This document shows, piece by piece, positions 1 to 5,645 of a stretch of 5,687 nucleotides of DNA. The position numbers and the translations under genes are program-made. The stretch is from positions 1-5,687 of the forward strand of contig JBPCRE010000080.1 of assembly GCA_050997195.1 (NCBI GenBank). Reading direction: 5' to 3'. Position 1 is the stretch's first letter, and the number at the start of each line of letters is the position of its first letter. The stretch comes from JACCZP01 sp050997195 (GTDB lineage Bacteria > Actinomycetota > Thermoleophilia > Solirubrobacterales > Thermoleophilaceae). The notes under the pieces were generated by a model, which searched no databases, had not been told where the DNA came from, and saw only the letters and a list, made by a program, of their open reading frames with translations.

Positions 1-237
1 GAGGGTCCGGCTTTTTCCTCCCCTTCCTTCGCTTTCTCTGTCCCCTCCGCCGACGATGCTCGCGTCTTTCCGGCCGGTGCCGTTGATGGTGTTCTCCCCG
101 TCGGTCCCGACCATGCCGGGGCTCACGAGTTGGCCGAAGCAGGTGGAAGCGGGCGTCGGCGCGGCAACGGCCGGAGGTGCGGCCACGAGGACGCCGCCGA
201 TGACGGCGACGAGCAGCGTGCGACGGACGAGGCTCAC
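1..237 (-). CDS. secreted RTX-like (calcium-binding repeat) protein, N-terminal part, runs off the window
   Basis: The reading frame starts at GTG (237-235) and stays open for 79 codons to the window edge, so the C-terminus is missing. It overlaps the phoD stop by four bases (GTGA), which implies translational coupling and one operon. Residues 1-25 form a classic Sec signal peptide: Arg5-Arg6, a hydrophobic core at about 7-20, then Ala-Val-Ala before the likely cleavage after residue 25. The mature part begins with a Cys-Phe-Gly segment (33-35), then GTDGENTINGTG (44-55) and a Gly/Asp/Arg-rich stretch. This resembles the opening of actinobacterial hemolysin-type (RTX) calcium-binding proteins, where GT.G.D.I.GT units lead into GGxGxDx nonapeptides. 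The later units visible here (GGGDRESEGRGGKSRTL) lack several expected Asp residues, so they may be degenerate or the protein may belong to another Gly-rich family. The signal peptide is secure; the RTX assignment is a family-pattern inference. Function unknown beyond probable extracellular Ca2+ binding. Confidence 0.68.
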   Translation of the reverse strand, partial: MSLVRRTLLVAVIGGVLVAAPPAVAAPTPASTCFGQLVSPGMVGTDGENTINGTGRKDASIVGGGDRESEGRGGKSRTL

Positions 238-1979
238 GGCAGCCGGGTGATGGGCACGAAGGGATCGTCGGGCCCGCAGGGGGTGATGTCAGCTCCGCCC
301 GTTACCTGGGGCGCCTTCTCTCCCTGAGGCACCTGGAAGCGAGCGAGCGTCACCACAGACTTGTCGGTCTGGCTCATCACGTTGCAGACGGCGCGGTACT
401 CGACTCGGAGGTTCTTGTCCGCCCCTTCCCCCGTGGACATGATCGCGTAGCCCTTGCGTGACTGGTTCGAGTACTTGATGTGCGGGTTGTTGCTCCGGAC
501 CTGAGCGTTCCCACCTTCCGAGATCGCGTCCGTCGGTCTAGGGTCCGACGTAGAGAGGCGATCGGCGATGCCCTTCGATGTGATCGAGCCGCCGACGAAC
601 TCCGTGGCCCGACGCACGCCGCCGACGATCACGCCGTTGTCCATGTCCGGCGGCCGGCGAGTCCTCTCGGTGCCGTCCAAGCGCCCGCTGCGGGTGACCT
701 CGCCGGCGAAGAACGTGTGGATGTCCCCCGTGATGAAGGTGACGTTGAGGATGTTCTTGTCGTCGATGTGGTCGATGAGCTGGCGTCGCTCGTCGCCGTA
801 GCCATCCCACCCGTCGGTGTTCAGCGGGTTCCGAGGCCCCACTTCGAGGGACATGATCATCACCTCGTTCCCGACGATCTTCCAGGTCGCGCTCGAGGAC
901 TCGAGGCCGCTCTTGAGCCAGGCGAGTTGCTCCTTGCCGAGCAGCGTGCGGCCCGGCTTGTTGTACTCGGTCGGCGGACAGTTCGGGGCCGCGAAGCTGT
1001 CCCCTGGGGAGCAGACCTGGTTGTCGCGGTACTGCCGCTGGTCCAGGAGGAAGATCTCCGCGTTGCCGAGTCGGATGGAGCGGTAGATGCGGGTCTGGTT
1101 CCCGCCCACGGGGAAAAGGGGCTGGTACTCGAAGAACGCCCGGTAGCCGTTCGCCATCCGGTTGCGGTAGGGAATGCTCCGCTTTATGGTGGCGCCACCG
1201 GGGAGCATCTCGGCGTAGTTGTCCTCGACCTCGTGGTCGTCCCAGACGGCCGTCATGGGGTGCTTGGCGCGCATGTCCAGGAGGTCCTGGTCGGTGTTGT
1301 AGAAGTTGTAGGTCTTCCGGTAGTCGTCCAGGGTCTGCGCCTCGCCTGCCTGCTTTTTTCGCCCGTCCGGCGCGGGCGCCGTGTCGAAGGCCCTCTCGTA
1401 GATGTAATCCCCGAGGCAGATGACGAGGTCGATGTCGTCCTGCTTCGCCAGATCGGCGTGCGCGTGGTAGAAGCCCGAACCGAACTCCTGGCAGGAGAAG
1501 AAGGCGATCTTCACCGGCTCATTCGAGTCGGGGGGCCGGGCGGTCCGGAAGCGGCCGAGGTCGGAGCCGTCGGAGTCGGTGGAGAAGCGGTAGTAGTACT
1601 GCTCTCCGGCGTCGAGGCTGTCGAGGCGGACCTTGGCGATGGGGTTATCGGCAAGGACGGGCACCGGCGCGTCGAAGACGCCTCCGGTGCCGTCGCTGTT
1701 CTTGAACACCTCGAGCCTAACGGTGCGGTCCCCGCTGATGCCGGCGACGCGAGTCCAGAGGGTGATGGCGTCCGTGCCGGGGTCTCCCGAGGCCACGCTC
1801 TGGCTGAAGCTGCCACCGCTCGCCACCGCTCCTCTCGAGGTGAGGATCGCCGGACCGCCGAGGACCGCGTAGGTGCCGAGGCCCGCGGCCGCTCCCCCGA
1901 GGAACTTCCGGCGGTTGAAGCGGCGCCCCGAGGAAGAGGCACTCAGAAGGGCTGGATGGTCGCGATAGGGCACCCGCAA
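234..1979 (-). CDS. phoD: PhoD-family alkaline phosphatase, Tat-exported
   Basis: Secreted phosphodiesterase/monoesterase of the PhoD family, which uses Fe3+ and Ca2+ to release phosphate from organic esters outside the membrane. The 581-residue length fits the family. A Tat signal is clear: NRRKFLG (22-28) followed by an Ala/Gly/Leu hydrophobic stretch (about 29-46). The PhoD N-terminal beta domain starts with FSQSVASGDPGTDAITLWTR (58-77). Catalytic-domain landmarks are FFSCQ (160-164, the family's metal-ligand Cys), CLGDYIYE (188-195), AVWDDHEVEDNY (244-255), LLDQRQYRD (311-319), WKIVGNEVM (366-374) and FITGDIHTFFAGEV (415-428). All the expected Asp, His, Cys and Tyr residues are present, so it is probably active. 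The start is not certain: no Shine-Dalgarno site precedes TTG1979 or the in-frame GTG at 1973, and no ATG lies upstream of the Tat motif. The next gene overlaps its stop. Functionally it pairs with the nearby pstCAB uptake genes; phosphate control is likely but inferred. Confidence 0.95.
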   Translation of the reverse strand: MRVPYRDHPALLSASSSGRRFNRRKFLGGAAAGLGTYAVLGGPAILTSRGAVASGGSFSQSVASGDPGTDAITLWTRVAGISGDRTVRLEVFKNSDGTGGVFDAPVPVLADNPIAKVRLDSLDAGEQYYYRFSTDSDGSDLGRFRTARPPDSNEPVKIAFFSCQEFGSGFYHAHADLAKQDDIDLVICLGDYIYERAFDTAPAPDGRKKQAGEAQTLDDYRKTYNFYNTDQDLLDMRAKHPMTAVWDDHEVEDNYAEMLPGGATIKRSIPYRNRMANGYRAFFEYQPLFPVGGNQTRIYRSIRLGNAEIFLLDQRQYRDNQVCSPGDSFAAPNCPPTEYNKPGRTLLGKEQLAWLKSGLESSSATWKIVGNEVMIMSLEVGPRNPLNTDGWDGYGDERRQLIDHIDDKNILNVTFITGDIHTFFAGEVTRSGRLDGTERTRRPPDMDNGVIVGGVRRATEFVGGSITSKGIADRLSTSDPRPTDAISEGGNAQVRSNNPHIKYSNQSRKGYAIMSTGEGADKNLRVEYRAVCNVMSQTDKSVVTLARFQVPQGEKAPQVTGGADITPCGPDDPFVPITRLP

Positions 1980-1985
1980 GAGTGT

Positions 1986-1999
1986 GCCGCTCTAGCGGC
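1986..1999 (-). other. short perfect hairpin just upstream of the phoD start
   Basis: GCCGCT and AGCGGC form a 6-bp dyad with a 2-base centre (or 5 bp with a 4-base loop). It ends about 6 bases before the TTG start of phoD, exactly where a ribosome binding site would normally lie. No purine-rich Shine-Dalgarno sequence is visible here. It may affect initiation or mark the position of a regulator; it may also be chance in GC-rich DNA. Confidence 0.35.
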
Positions 2000-2022
2000 G
2001 CGGGGTGTTACTTATCGGTGAA

Positions 2023-2047
2023 CCCGGGCAGCTCGATGCTGCCCGGG
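2023..2047 (-). terminator. strong 10-bp hairpin between the symporter relic and phoD; possible terminator
   Basis: CCCGGGCAGC and GCTGCCCGGG pair perfectly around a 5-base loop (TCGAT on the plus strand). The stem has eight G-C pairs out of ten and is the strongest hairpin in the intergenic stretch. There is no U-tract on either side, so it is not a canonical intrinsic terminator. U-poor hairpin terminators are described in actinobacteria, and the position after the decayed transporter gene and before phoD fits the end of an old transcript. An alternative is an operator or leader structure for phoD, which starts about 43 bases further on. Confidence 0.45.
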
Positions 2048-2158
2048 CTCACGTGCTCCTACTTCCAGAAGCTGCCTCATCTGTCCGCGGTGGCCGCCTC
2101 CGCCGGCCGCCCGCTCCCCTGCCGTTGCTGCTCCCCACCCCCTCGGAGCTCTCGCCAC

Positions 2159-2470
2159 CTCGGAGCCGAGGCCCGTCTCCGAGCCGAGCGCACGTAGCGC
2201 TCCTCGAAGGCGCCCTCGTTGCTGTGCTCCTTGCTGAGGATGGTGTCCAGGAAGCCGAGCGGGATCGAGACGATGCTCGGGTTGTCGAGCGGGAAGAGCG
2301 CCCGTCCATCCAATCCGGCCCGGCCGTGGCCTGGGGCTCAGCAGGATGAGCCCCACCGAGCTGATGGTGCCCACCGGCACGCCGGTCACGTTGATCCCGC
2401 TGGATGGGAGGGCGAGCACGCCGACGCCCGCGATCTTTCCGGCCAGTGGGTCGCTGAGGGCTGGACCCTA
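2159..2470 (-). pseudogene. C-terminal remnant of a sodium:solute symporter (ActP/VC_2705-like), frameshifted
   Basis: Three pieces in two reading frames line up in order with the C-terminal end of SSS-family sodium/solute symporters (acetate-type permeases). Frame A after the TAG at 2470-2468 reads INVTG (from 2395), then VGTISSVGLILLSP, the last-helix region. Near 2331-2336 (a GCCCCAGG run) the frame changes by one base, and frame B continues as LFPLDNPSIVSIPLGFL and then KEHSNEGAFEERYVRS (YVRS ends at 2185). Near 2177-2184 the frame shifts back and gives ETGLGSE, the usual tail of these proteins (ends 2159). The intact family is about 500-600 residues; only about the last 100 are recognisable. 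Segments between the matched blocks look shortened, and nothing of the upstream helices is found before the tRNA. Two frameshifts plus truncation point to decay rather than a sequencing error, though a base-call error at either single shift cannot be excluded. Recognition is from remembered family sequence, not a search. Confidence 0.7.
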
Positions 2471-2520
2471 CCCCGAAACGGGCACGAACGGAACCGTGCG
2501 CCGGGGCACGATCTGGGGAG
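2471..2520 (-). other. tRNA 3' spacer with alternative short hairpins
   Basis: Between the tRNA and the symporter relic there are three copies of one 5-base arm: GCACG (2482-2486), CGTGC (2495-2499) and GCACG (2506-2510). The middle arm can pair with either neighbour, giving two mutually exclusive hairpins. A third small dyad, CCCG/CGGG around AAA, lies at 2472-2482 (arms written loosely on the plus strand). No U-tract follows. One of these may help end or process the tRNA transcript; evidence is structural only. Confidence 0.25.
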
Positions 2521-2594
2521 CGCGAGCGACCGGACTCGAACCGGCGACCTCCGCCGTGACAGGGCGGCATTCTAACCAACTGAACTACGCCCGC
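2521..2594 (-). tRNA. tRNA-Asp (anticodon GTC)
   Basis: All four arms fold in a 74-base gene. The acceptor stem GCGGGCG/CGCTCGC has seven pairs with one G-U. The D stem is GTTC/GAAT with loop AGTTGGTTA. The anticodon stem CCGCC/GGCGG encloses CTGTCAC, which places GTC at 2560-2558. The variable loop is AGGTC. The T stem GCCGG/CCGGT has a G-U pair and loop TTCGAGT. The discriminator base is G73 at 2521, the identity base expected for tRNA-Asp. CCA is not encoded; CTCC follows, so CCA must be added by the nucleotidyltransferase. It lies 60 bases after the pstB stop in the same direction. A TATCGT at 2610-2605, 10 bases before the mature 5' end, could serve as a -10 element, with a poor -35 candidate, so it may have its own promoter or be co-transcribed with pstB. 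Confidence 0.97.
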
Positions 2595-2654
2595 AGGCCG
2601 GGAGACGATAGCGGAACCGAGAGCGCCGATCCACCGCCGGGAGCGGCAGCTCGC

Positions 2655-3599
2655 TCAGCCGAAGCGCCCGGTGACGTAGTCCTCGGTGGCCTTGTTCGCG
2701 GGATTCGAGAAGATCGTGTCGGTCTCGTCGATCTCCACGAGCTCCCCCGGCTGCCCGGTCTCCTTGAGGTTGAAGAATCCCGTGATGTCGCTCGCGCGAG
2801 CCGCCTGCTGCATGTTGTGCGTGACGATCACGATCGTGTAGTTGCTCTTCAGCTCCCGGATGAGATCCTCGACCGCGAACGTCGCGATGGGGTCGAGCGC
2901 CGAGCACGGCTCGTCCATCAGCAGAACCTCGGGCTCCACGGCGATGGCGCGCGCGATGCACAACCGCTGCTGCTGGCCTCCGGACAGCCCCGAGCCGGGG
3001 CGGTCGAGCCGATCCTTGACCTCCTCCCAAAGATTCGCGCCGCGCAACGAGCGCTCCACCACGCCGTGCAGCGATGCCTTCTTCGTCCGCTTGTTCAGCC
3101 GCAGGCCCGCGGCCACGTTCTCGAAGATGGACATGGTCGGGAAGGGGTTGGGCTGCTGGAAGACCATCCCCACCTGCCGCCGGACGGCCACCGGGTCCAC
3201 GGCCGGGGCGTAGATGTCCTGGTCCTCGATGAGGACCTTGCCCGAGACGCGCGCGCCGGCGACCAGCTCGTGCATGCGGTTGAGCGAGCGCAGGAACGTC
3301 GACTTTCCGCATCCCGACGACCCGATCAAGGCCGTGACCTTGTTCGGCTGGATCGTCATGGTGACGCTCCTCACCGCGTGGAACGCCCCGTAGTAGAGGT
3401 CGAGGTCGGTGACCTGGACGCGCTTGCTCACGCTCCCCGCGACGGCTCCGTCCTCCTGTGTCGGTGACGCCAAGCCGGCATCGCGCTGCGTCGCGGTCTC
3501 CACTACACGGGTGCTCTCCTCCGCCCGGGTGGCCACGCCCTCGTCGCGCTGTCTCGCGCTCTCCATCCTCTCGCGGCTCCCTTCGGTCGGTGTGGCCAT
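2655..3599 (-). CDS. pstB: phosphate ABC transporter ATP-binding protein PstB, with repeat-rich N-terminal extension
   Basis: Cytoplasmic ATPase that powers phosphate import through PstC-PstA. With the ATG at 3599 the protein is 314 residues. The ABC domain begins near residue 61 (VQVTDLDLYYG). Walker A is GSSGCGKST (93-101), the Q-loop VFQQPNPFP (146-154), the signature LSGGQQQR (205-212), Walker B LLMDEP (226-231), the D-loop SALDP (233-237) and the H-loop THN (260-262). All residues needed for ATP hydrolysis are present, and FQQPNPFP with the GRF end is PstB-specific. Family members are usually about 250-260 residues, so the first 55 residues are extra: a charged 21-residue tandem repeat. 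The ATG at 3599 overlaps the pstA stop by one base (TGATG), supporting coupling, but no Shine-Dalgarno site is seen there. Alternatives are ATG at 3566 (GGGAG 10 bases upstream) and GTG at 3431, which would give a standard 258-residue protein. No phoU follows. Confidence 0.97.
   Translation of the reverse strand: MATPTEGSRERMESARQRDEGVATRAEESTRVVETATQRDAGLASPTQEDGAVAGSVSKRVQVTDLDLYYGAFHAVRSVTMTIQPNKVTALIGSSGCGKSTFLRSLNRMHELVAGARVSGKVLIEDQDIYAPAVDPVAVRRQVGMVFQQPNPFPTMSIFENVAAGLRLNKRTKKASLHGVVERSLRGANLWEEVKDRLDRPGSGLSGGQQQRLCIARAIAVEPEVLLMDEPCSALDPIATFAVEDLIRELKSNYTIVIVTHNMQQAARASDITGFFNLKETGQPGELVEIDETDTIFSNPANKATEDYVTGRFG
3438..3598 (-). repeat. 63-bp-period tandem repeat in the 5' end of pstB
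   Basis: In the pstB frame, residues 2-12 (ATPTEGSRERM), 23-33 (ATRAEESTRVV) and 44-54 (ASPTQEDGAVA) recur at an exact 21-residue spacing. The linking blocks ESARQRDEGV (13-22) and ETATQRDAGL (34-43) repeat once at the same spacing. That is about 2.5 copies of a degenerate 63-base unit that keeps the reading frame. The encoded segment is rich in Glu, Arg, Thr and Ala with no hydrophobic core, so it should be disordered or weakly helical. Confidence 0.75.
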
Positions 3600-4660
3600 C
3601 AGCGGATGTCGGTGCCGAACCGACGGTAGACCAAGCGGGCCACGAGGTTCAGCACCATCACGATGGCTATCAGCGTGAGAGCCGCCGCCCAGGCCCGCTC
3701 GAGGTACGGAGCGGGCGGCACTCCTGGGTTCTTGTACTCGTTGTAGGCGAAGACCGCCAGGTTCTCCATGCGCCCGTCGAGCGGATTGATGTTGATCGAG
3801 GAGAAGACGCCGGTCGTGATGAGCAGAGGAGCCGTCTCCCCGATGATCCGTGCGACGGCGACCATCACCCCGGTCACGATGCCGGCGAGTGCGGTCGGCA
3901 GCACGACCTTGGTGACCGTGCGCCACTTGGGCACGCCGAGGGCGTAGGAAGCCTCGCGCAGATGGTCGGGGACGATTCTCAGCATCTCCTCGGTGGACCG
4001 AACGACGATGGGGATCATCAGCACCGAGAGCGCCACCGCACCCACTACCCCGAGCCGGACCCCGGGACCGAGGAAGAGGGCGAAGAGCGCGTACGCGAAC
4101 AGCCCGGCCACGATCGAGGGAATCCCGGTCATGACGTCGACGAAGAAGGTGAGCGCCCCAGCCAGCCGGCCGCGTCCGTACTCGCGGAGGTAGACGGCGG
4201 CCATGATCCCGATCGGCACGGAGGCGAGCGTCGCCACGCCCGTGATCACGAGCGTGCCGAGGATGGCGTGCGCGCCCCCTCCGCCCTCGCCGACCACGTT
4301 GCGTGCCGACTCGGTGAAGAACTGGCCGTCGAACCGATCGAGCCCCCTCGAGACGACGGTGTAGAGCACGGAGACGAGCGGCACGAGCGCGAGCGCGAAC
4401 GCCGATGTGACCACGAACGTGACACCGCGGTCGGTCGCCGTGCGACTGCCCTCCACGACGCGGGACCAGGCGTAGATGACGATGCCCGACAGGACCACCG
4501 CGCCCACCACCAGCACGGCCAGACCGACGTCCGTCAGGGCGAGCAGGGCGACGGCGGCCACGCCCGCGCCGATGCACACCGCCCACGAGCCCCACGAGGG
4601 CAGCGAGTTGCGAACGATCGGAGCCCTGACGGGCGGCCCGGCGACGTCGAGCGTGCTCAT
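3599..4660 (-). CDS. pstA: phosphate ABC transporter permease PstA
   Basis: Inner-membrane permease that forms the phosphate channel with PstC and docks on PstB. The 353-residue product begins at an ATG whose ATGA overlaps the pstC stop by four bases. The permease core has helices at about 81-101, 132-155, 173-195, 203-222, 255-280 and 325-345. The coupling (EAA) loop is REASYALGVPKWRTVTKVVLP (235-255), followed by the conserved ARIIGETAPLL (270-280), whose Arg and Glu match residues implicated in phosphate transport in E. coli PstA/PstC. VMTGIPSIVAGLFAY (176-190) and FAYNEYKNPG (304-313) are also typical of PstA. Residues about 27-44 and 46-65 form two extra hydrophobic segments before the core, giving eight predicted helices; such extensions occur in actinobacterial PstA. 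The stop shares a base with the pstB ATG. Confidence 0.97.
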   Translation of the reverse strand: MSTLDVAGPPVRAPIVRNSLPSWGSWAVCIGAGVAAVALLALTDVGLAVLVVGAVVLSGIVIYAWSRVVEGSRTATDRGVTFVVTSAFALALVPLVSVLYTVVSRGLDRFDGQFFTESARNVVGEGGGGAHAILGTLVITGVATLASVPIGIMAAVYLREYGRGRLAGALTFFVDVMTGIPSIVAGLFAYALFALFLGPGVRLGVVGAVALSVLMIPIVVRSTEEMLRIVPDHLREASYALGVPKWRTVTKVVLPTALAGIVTGVMVAVARIIGETAPLLITTGVFSSININPLDGRMENLAVFAYNEYKNPGVPPAPYLERAWAAALTLIAIVMVLNLVARLVYRRFGTDIR

Positions 4661-5619
4661 CGCGCGGCTGCTTCGGTCCGACTCATGACCACTCGCGCCG
4701 CCATGTTCACGACCAGGGTGATGGCGAAGAGCACCAGCCCGGAGGCGATGAGCGCGTTCACGGCGAGCCCCGAGGACTCCGGGAAGTCCAAAGCGATGTT
4801 GGCGGCGATCGTCGAGGGGTTGCCCGCGCTGATCAGGTTGAAGGTCACGGCACCGGAGACCGAGAGGATGATGGTCACGGCCATGGTCTCGCCCAGGGCT
4901 CGGCCCAGGCCCAGCATCGAGCCGCTGATGATGGCCGACTTGCCGAACGGCAGCACCGTCATCCGGATCATCTCGGAGCGGGTGGCTCCAAGCGCCAGCG
5001 CGCCCTCCCGGTGCGTGCGCGGAGTCTGGGAGAAGACCTCGCGGGTGACCGCGGTGATGATCGGCAGGATCATCACCGCGAGGACGAGCCCGGCCACCAG
5101 CATGGTGCGGCCGGTGCTCGAGGCCGGTCCCGCGAAGAACGGGAGGAACCCGGCGTTGTCCTCGAGCCACTGCTGTATGCCGACCGCCGCCGGTCCGAGG
5201 ACGGCGATCCCCCAGAGTCCGTAGATGATGCTCGGCACGGCCGCGAGGAGATCGATCACGTAACCGAGACTCTGGGACACCCGAGCCGGGGCGAAGAACG
5301 TGATGAACAGGGAGACCGCCACCGCCATCGGCACCGCCAGCACGATGGCGATCACGGCGGCCACCACCGTGCCGAAGGCCAGCGGGGCGATGTAAGCGAC
5401 GAGGCCCTCGTTCCCCGGAAGCTTGTCGGCGGGGGCGTTGATGGCGGGCCAGGCCTCGATGACCAGAAAGATCGCGACCCCGGCGAGCAGCACCAGGATC
5501 GTGACCCCCGCCGCCGTGGCCGCAGCGGAGAAGATGCGGTCACCGGTCCGCCCCGACGAGCCGCGGCGAGGCGTTCCGCCCACCGCGTCGGCGCTCGTGG
5601 TTTGGGTCTCTGTACTCAA
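4657..5619 (-). CDS. pstC: phosphate ABC transporter permease PstC
   Basis: Inner-membrane partner of PstA in the phosphate channel. From TTG at 5619 it is 320 residues, normal for PstC. The hydrophilic N-terminus (1-28) leads into a first helix (about 32-54). Further helices are at about 77-102, 118-143 and 172-191, with the last two after 229. The PstC signatures are seen: LLAAVPSIIYGLWGI (124-138), LAVMILPIITAVTREVF (180-196), the EAA coupling loop REGALALGATRSEMIRMTVLP (204-224) and LGLGRALGETMAV (236-248), whose Arg and Glu are transport-critical in E. coli. TTG5619 was chosen because AAAGGA (5633-5628) sits 8 bases upstream. The frame remains open to a TTG at 5670 and to the window edge, but that extension (AHSPRPGTQGQRTDD) has no family character and no Shine-Dalgarno site. 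An ATG at 5625 is out of frame and hits TGA after two codons. pstS is expected to the right, outside the window. Confidence 0.97.
   Translation of the reverse strand: MSTETQTTSADAVGGTPRRGSSGRTGDRIFSAAATAAGVTILVLLAGVAIFLVIEAWPAINAPADKLPGNEGLVAYIAPLAFGTVVAAVIAIVLAVPMAVAVSLFITFFAPARVSQSLGYVIDLLAAVPSIIYGLWGIAVLGPAAVGIQQWLEDNAGFLPFFAGPASSTGRTMLVAGLVLAVMILPIITAVTREVFSQTPRTHREGALALGATRSEMIRMTVLPFGKSAIISGSMLGLGRALGETMAVTIILSVSGAVTFNLISAGNPSTIAANIALDFPESSGLAVNALIASGLVLFAITLVVNMAARVVMSRTEAAAR
5050..5080 (-). repeat. perfect 13-bp inverted repeat inside pstC
   Basis: CGCGGTGATGATC and GATCATCACCGCG are exact reverse complements separated by five bases (GGCAG). They lie in the codons for AVMILPIITAV, the conserved helix before the EAA loop. 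The dyad would form a very stable hairpin in the mRNA. It may be a by-product of the near-symmetric amino acid sequence (Ala-Val-Met-Ile...Ile-Ile-Thr-Ala) in GC-rich codons. Confidence 0.6.
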
Positions 5620-5645
5620 GTCATCGGTCCTTTGCCCTTGAGTAC
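5612..5645 (-). promoter_or_regulatory. 9-bp inverted repeat enclosing the pstC ribosome binding site and start codon
   Basis: On the coding strand GTACTCAAG is followed by a 16-base loop and then CTTGAGTAC, a perfect 9-bp dyad. The loop contains the Shine-Dalgarno AAAGGA (5633-5628), and the 3' arm contains the TTG start codon (5619-5617). In RNA the start codon would be paired while the Shine-Dalgarno site stays in the loop. In DNA the same dyad could be an operator. Either reading is inference; the repeat itself is directly visible. Confidence 0.5.

Noticed and set aside
480..2021. 513-codon open frame on the plus strand across phoD
   Set aside because: It is exactly antisense to an intact phoD with all catalytic motifs. 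Its product is low-complexity Val/Arg/Glu/Gly typical of opposite-strand frames in GC-rich DNA.
2049..2579. 176-codon minus-strand frame starting inside the tRNA
   Set aside because: It begins within tRNA-Asp, is Arg/Ser/Pro-rich, and is in neither of the two frames that match the symporter tail.
2631..2649. Terminator just after pstB
   Set aside because: Only a 4-bp stem (CCGC/GCGG) with no U-tract; too weak to call.
2346..3467. 373-codon plus-strand frame across the tRNA and pstB
   Set aside because: It runs through the tRNA gene on the opposite strand and mirrors pstB; there is no recognisable motif or Shine-Dalgarno site.
3438..3598. CRISPR array for the spaced repeat near 3500
   Set aside because: The units are degenerate, contiguous at 63 bases and in the pstB frame, with no unique spacers or conserved palindromic repeat.
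2655..4595. Single 646-residue minus-strand protein including PstB
   Set aside because: The portion upstream of 3599 overlaps pstA out of frame and is shadow sequence; the real protein starts at or after 3599.
3458..5224. 588-codon open frame on the plus strand across pstA/pstC
   Set aside because: The product is dominated by His/Asp/Arg/Glu shadow composition with no domain, and the minus strand carries clear PstA and PstC.
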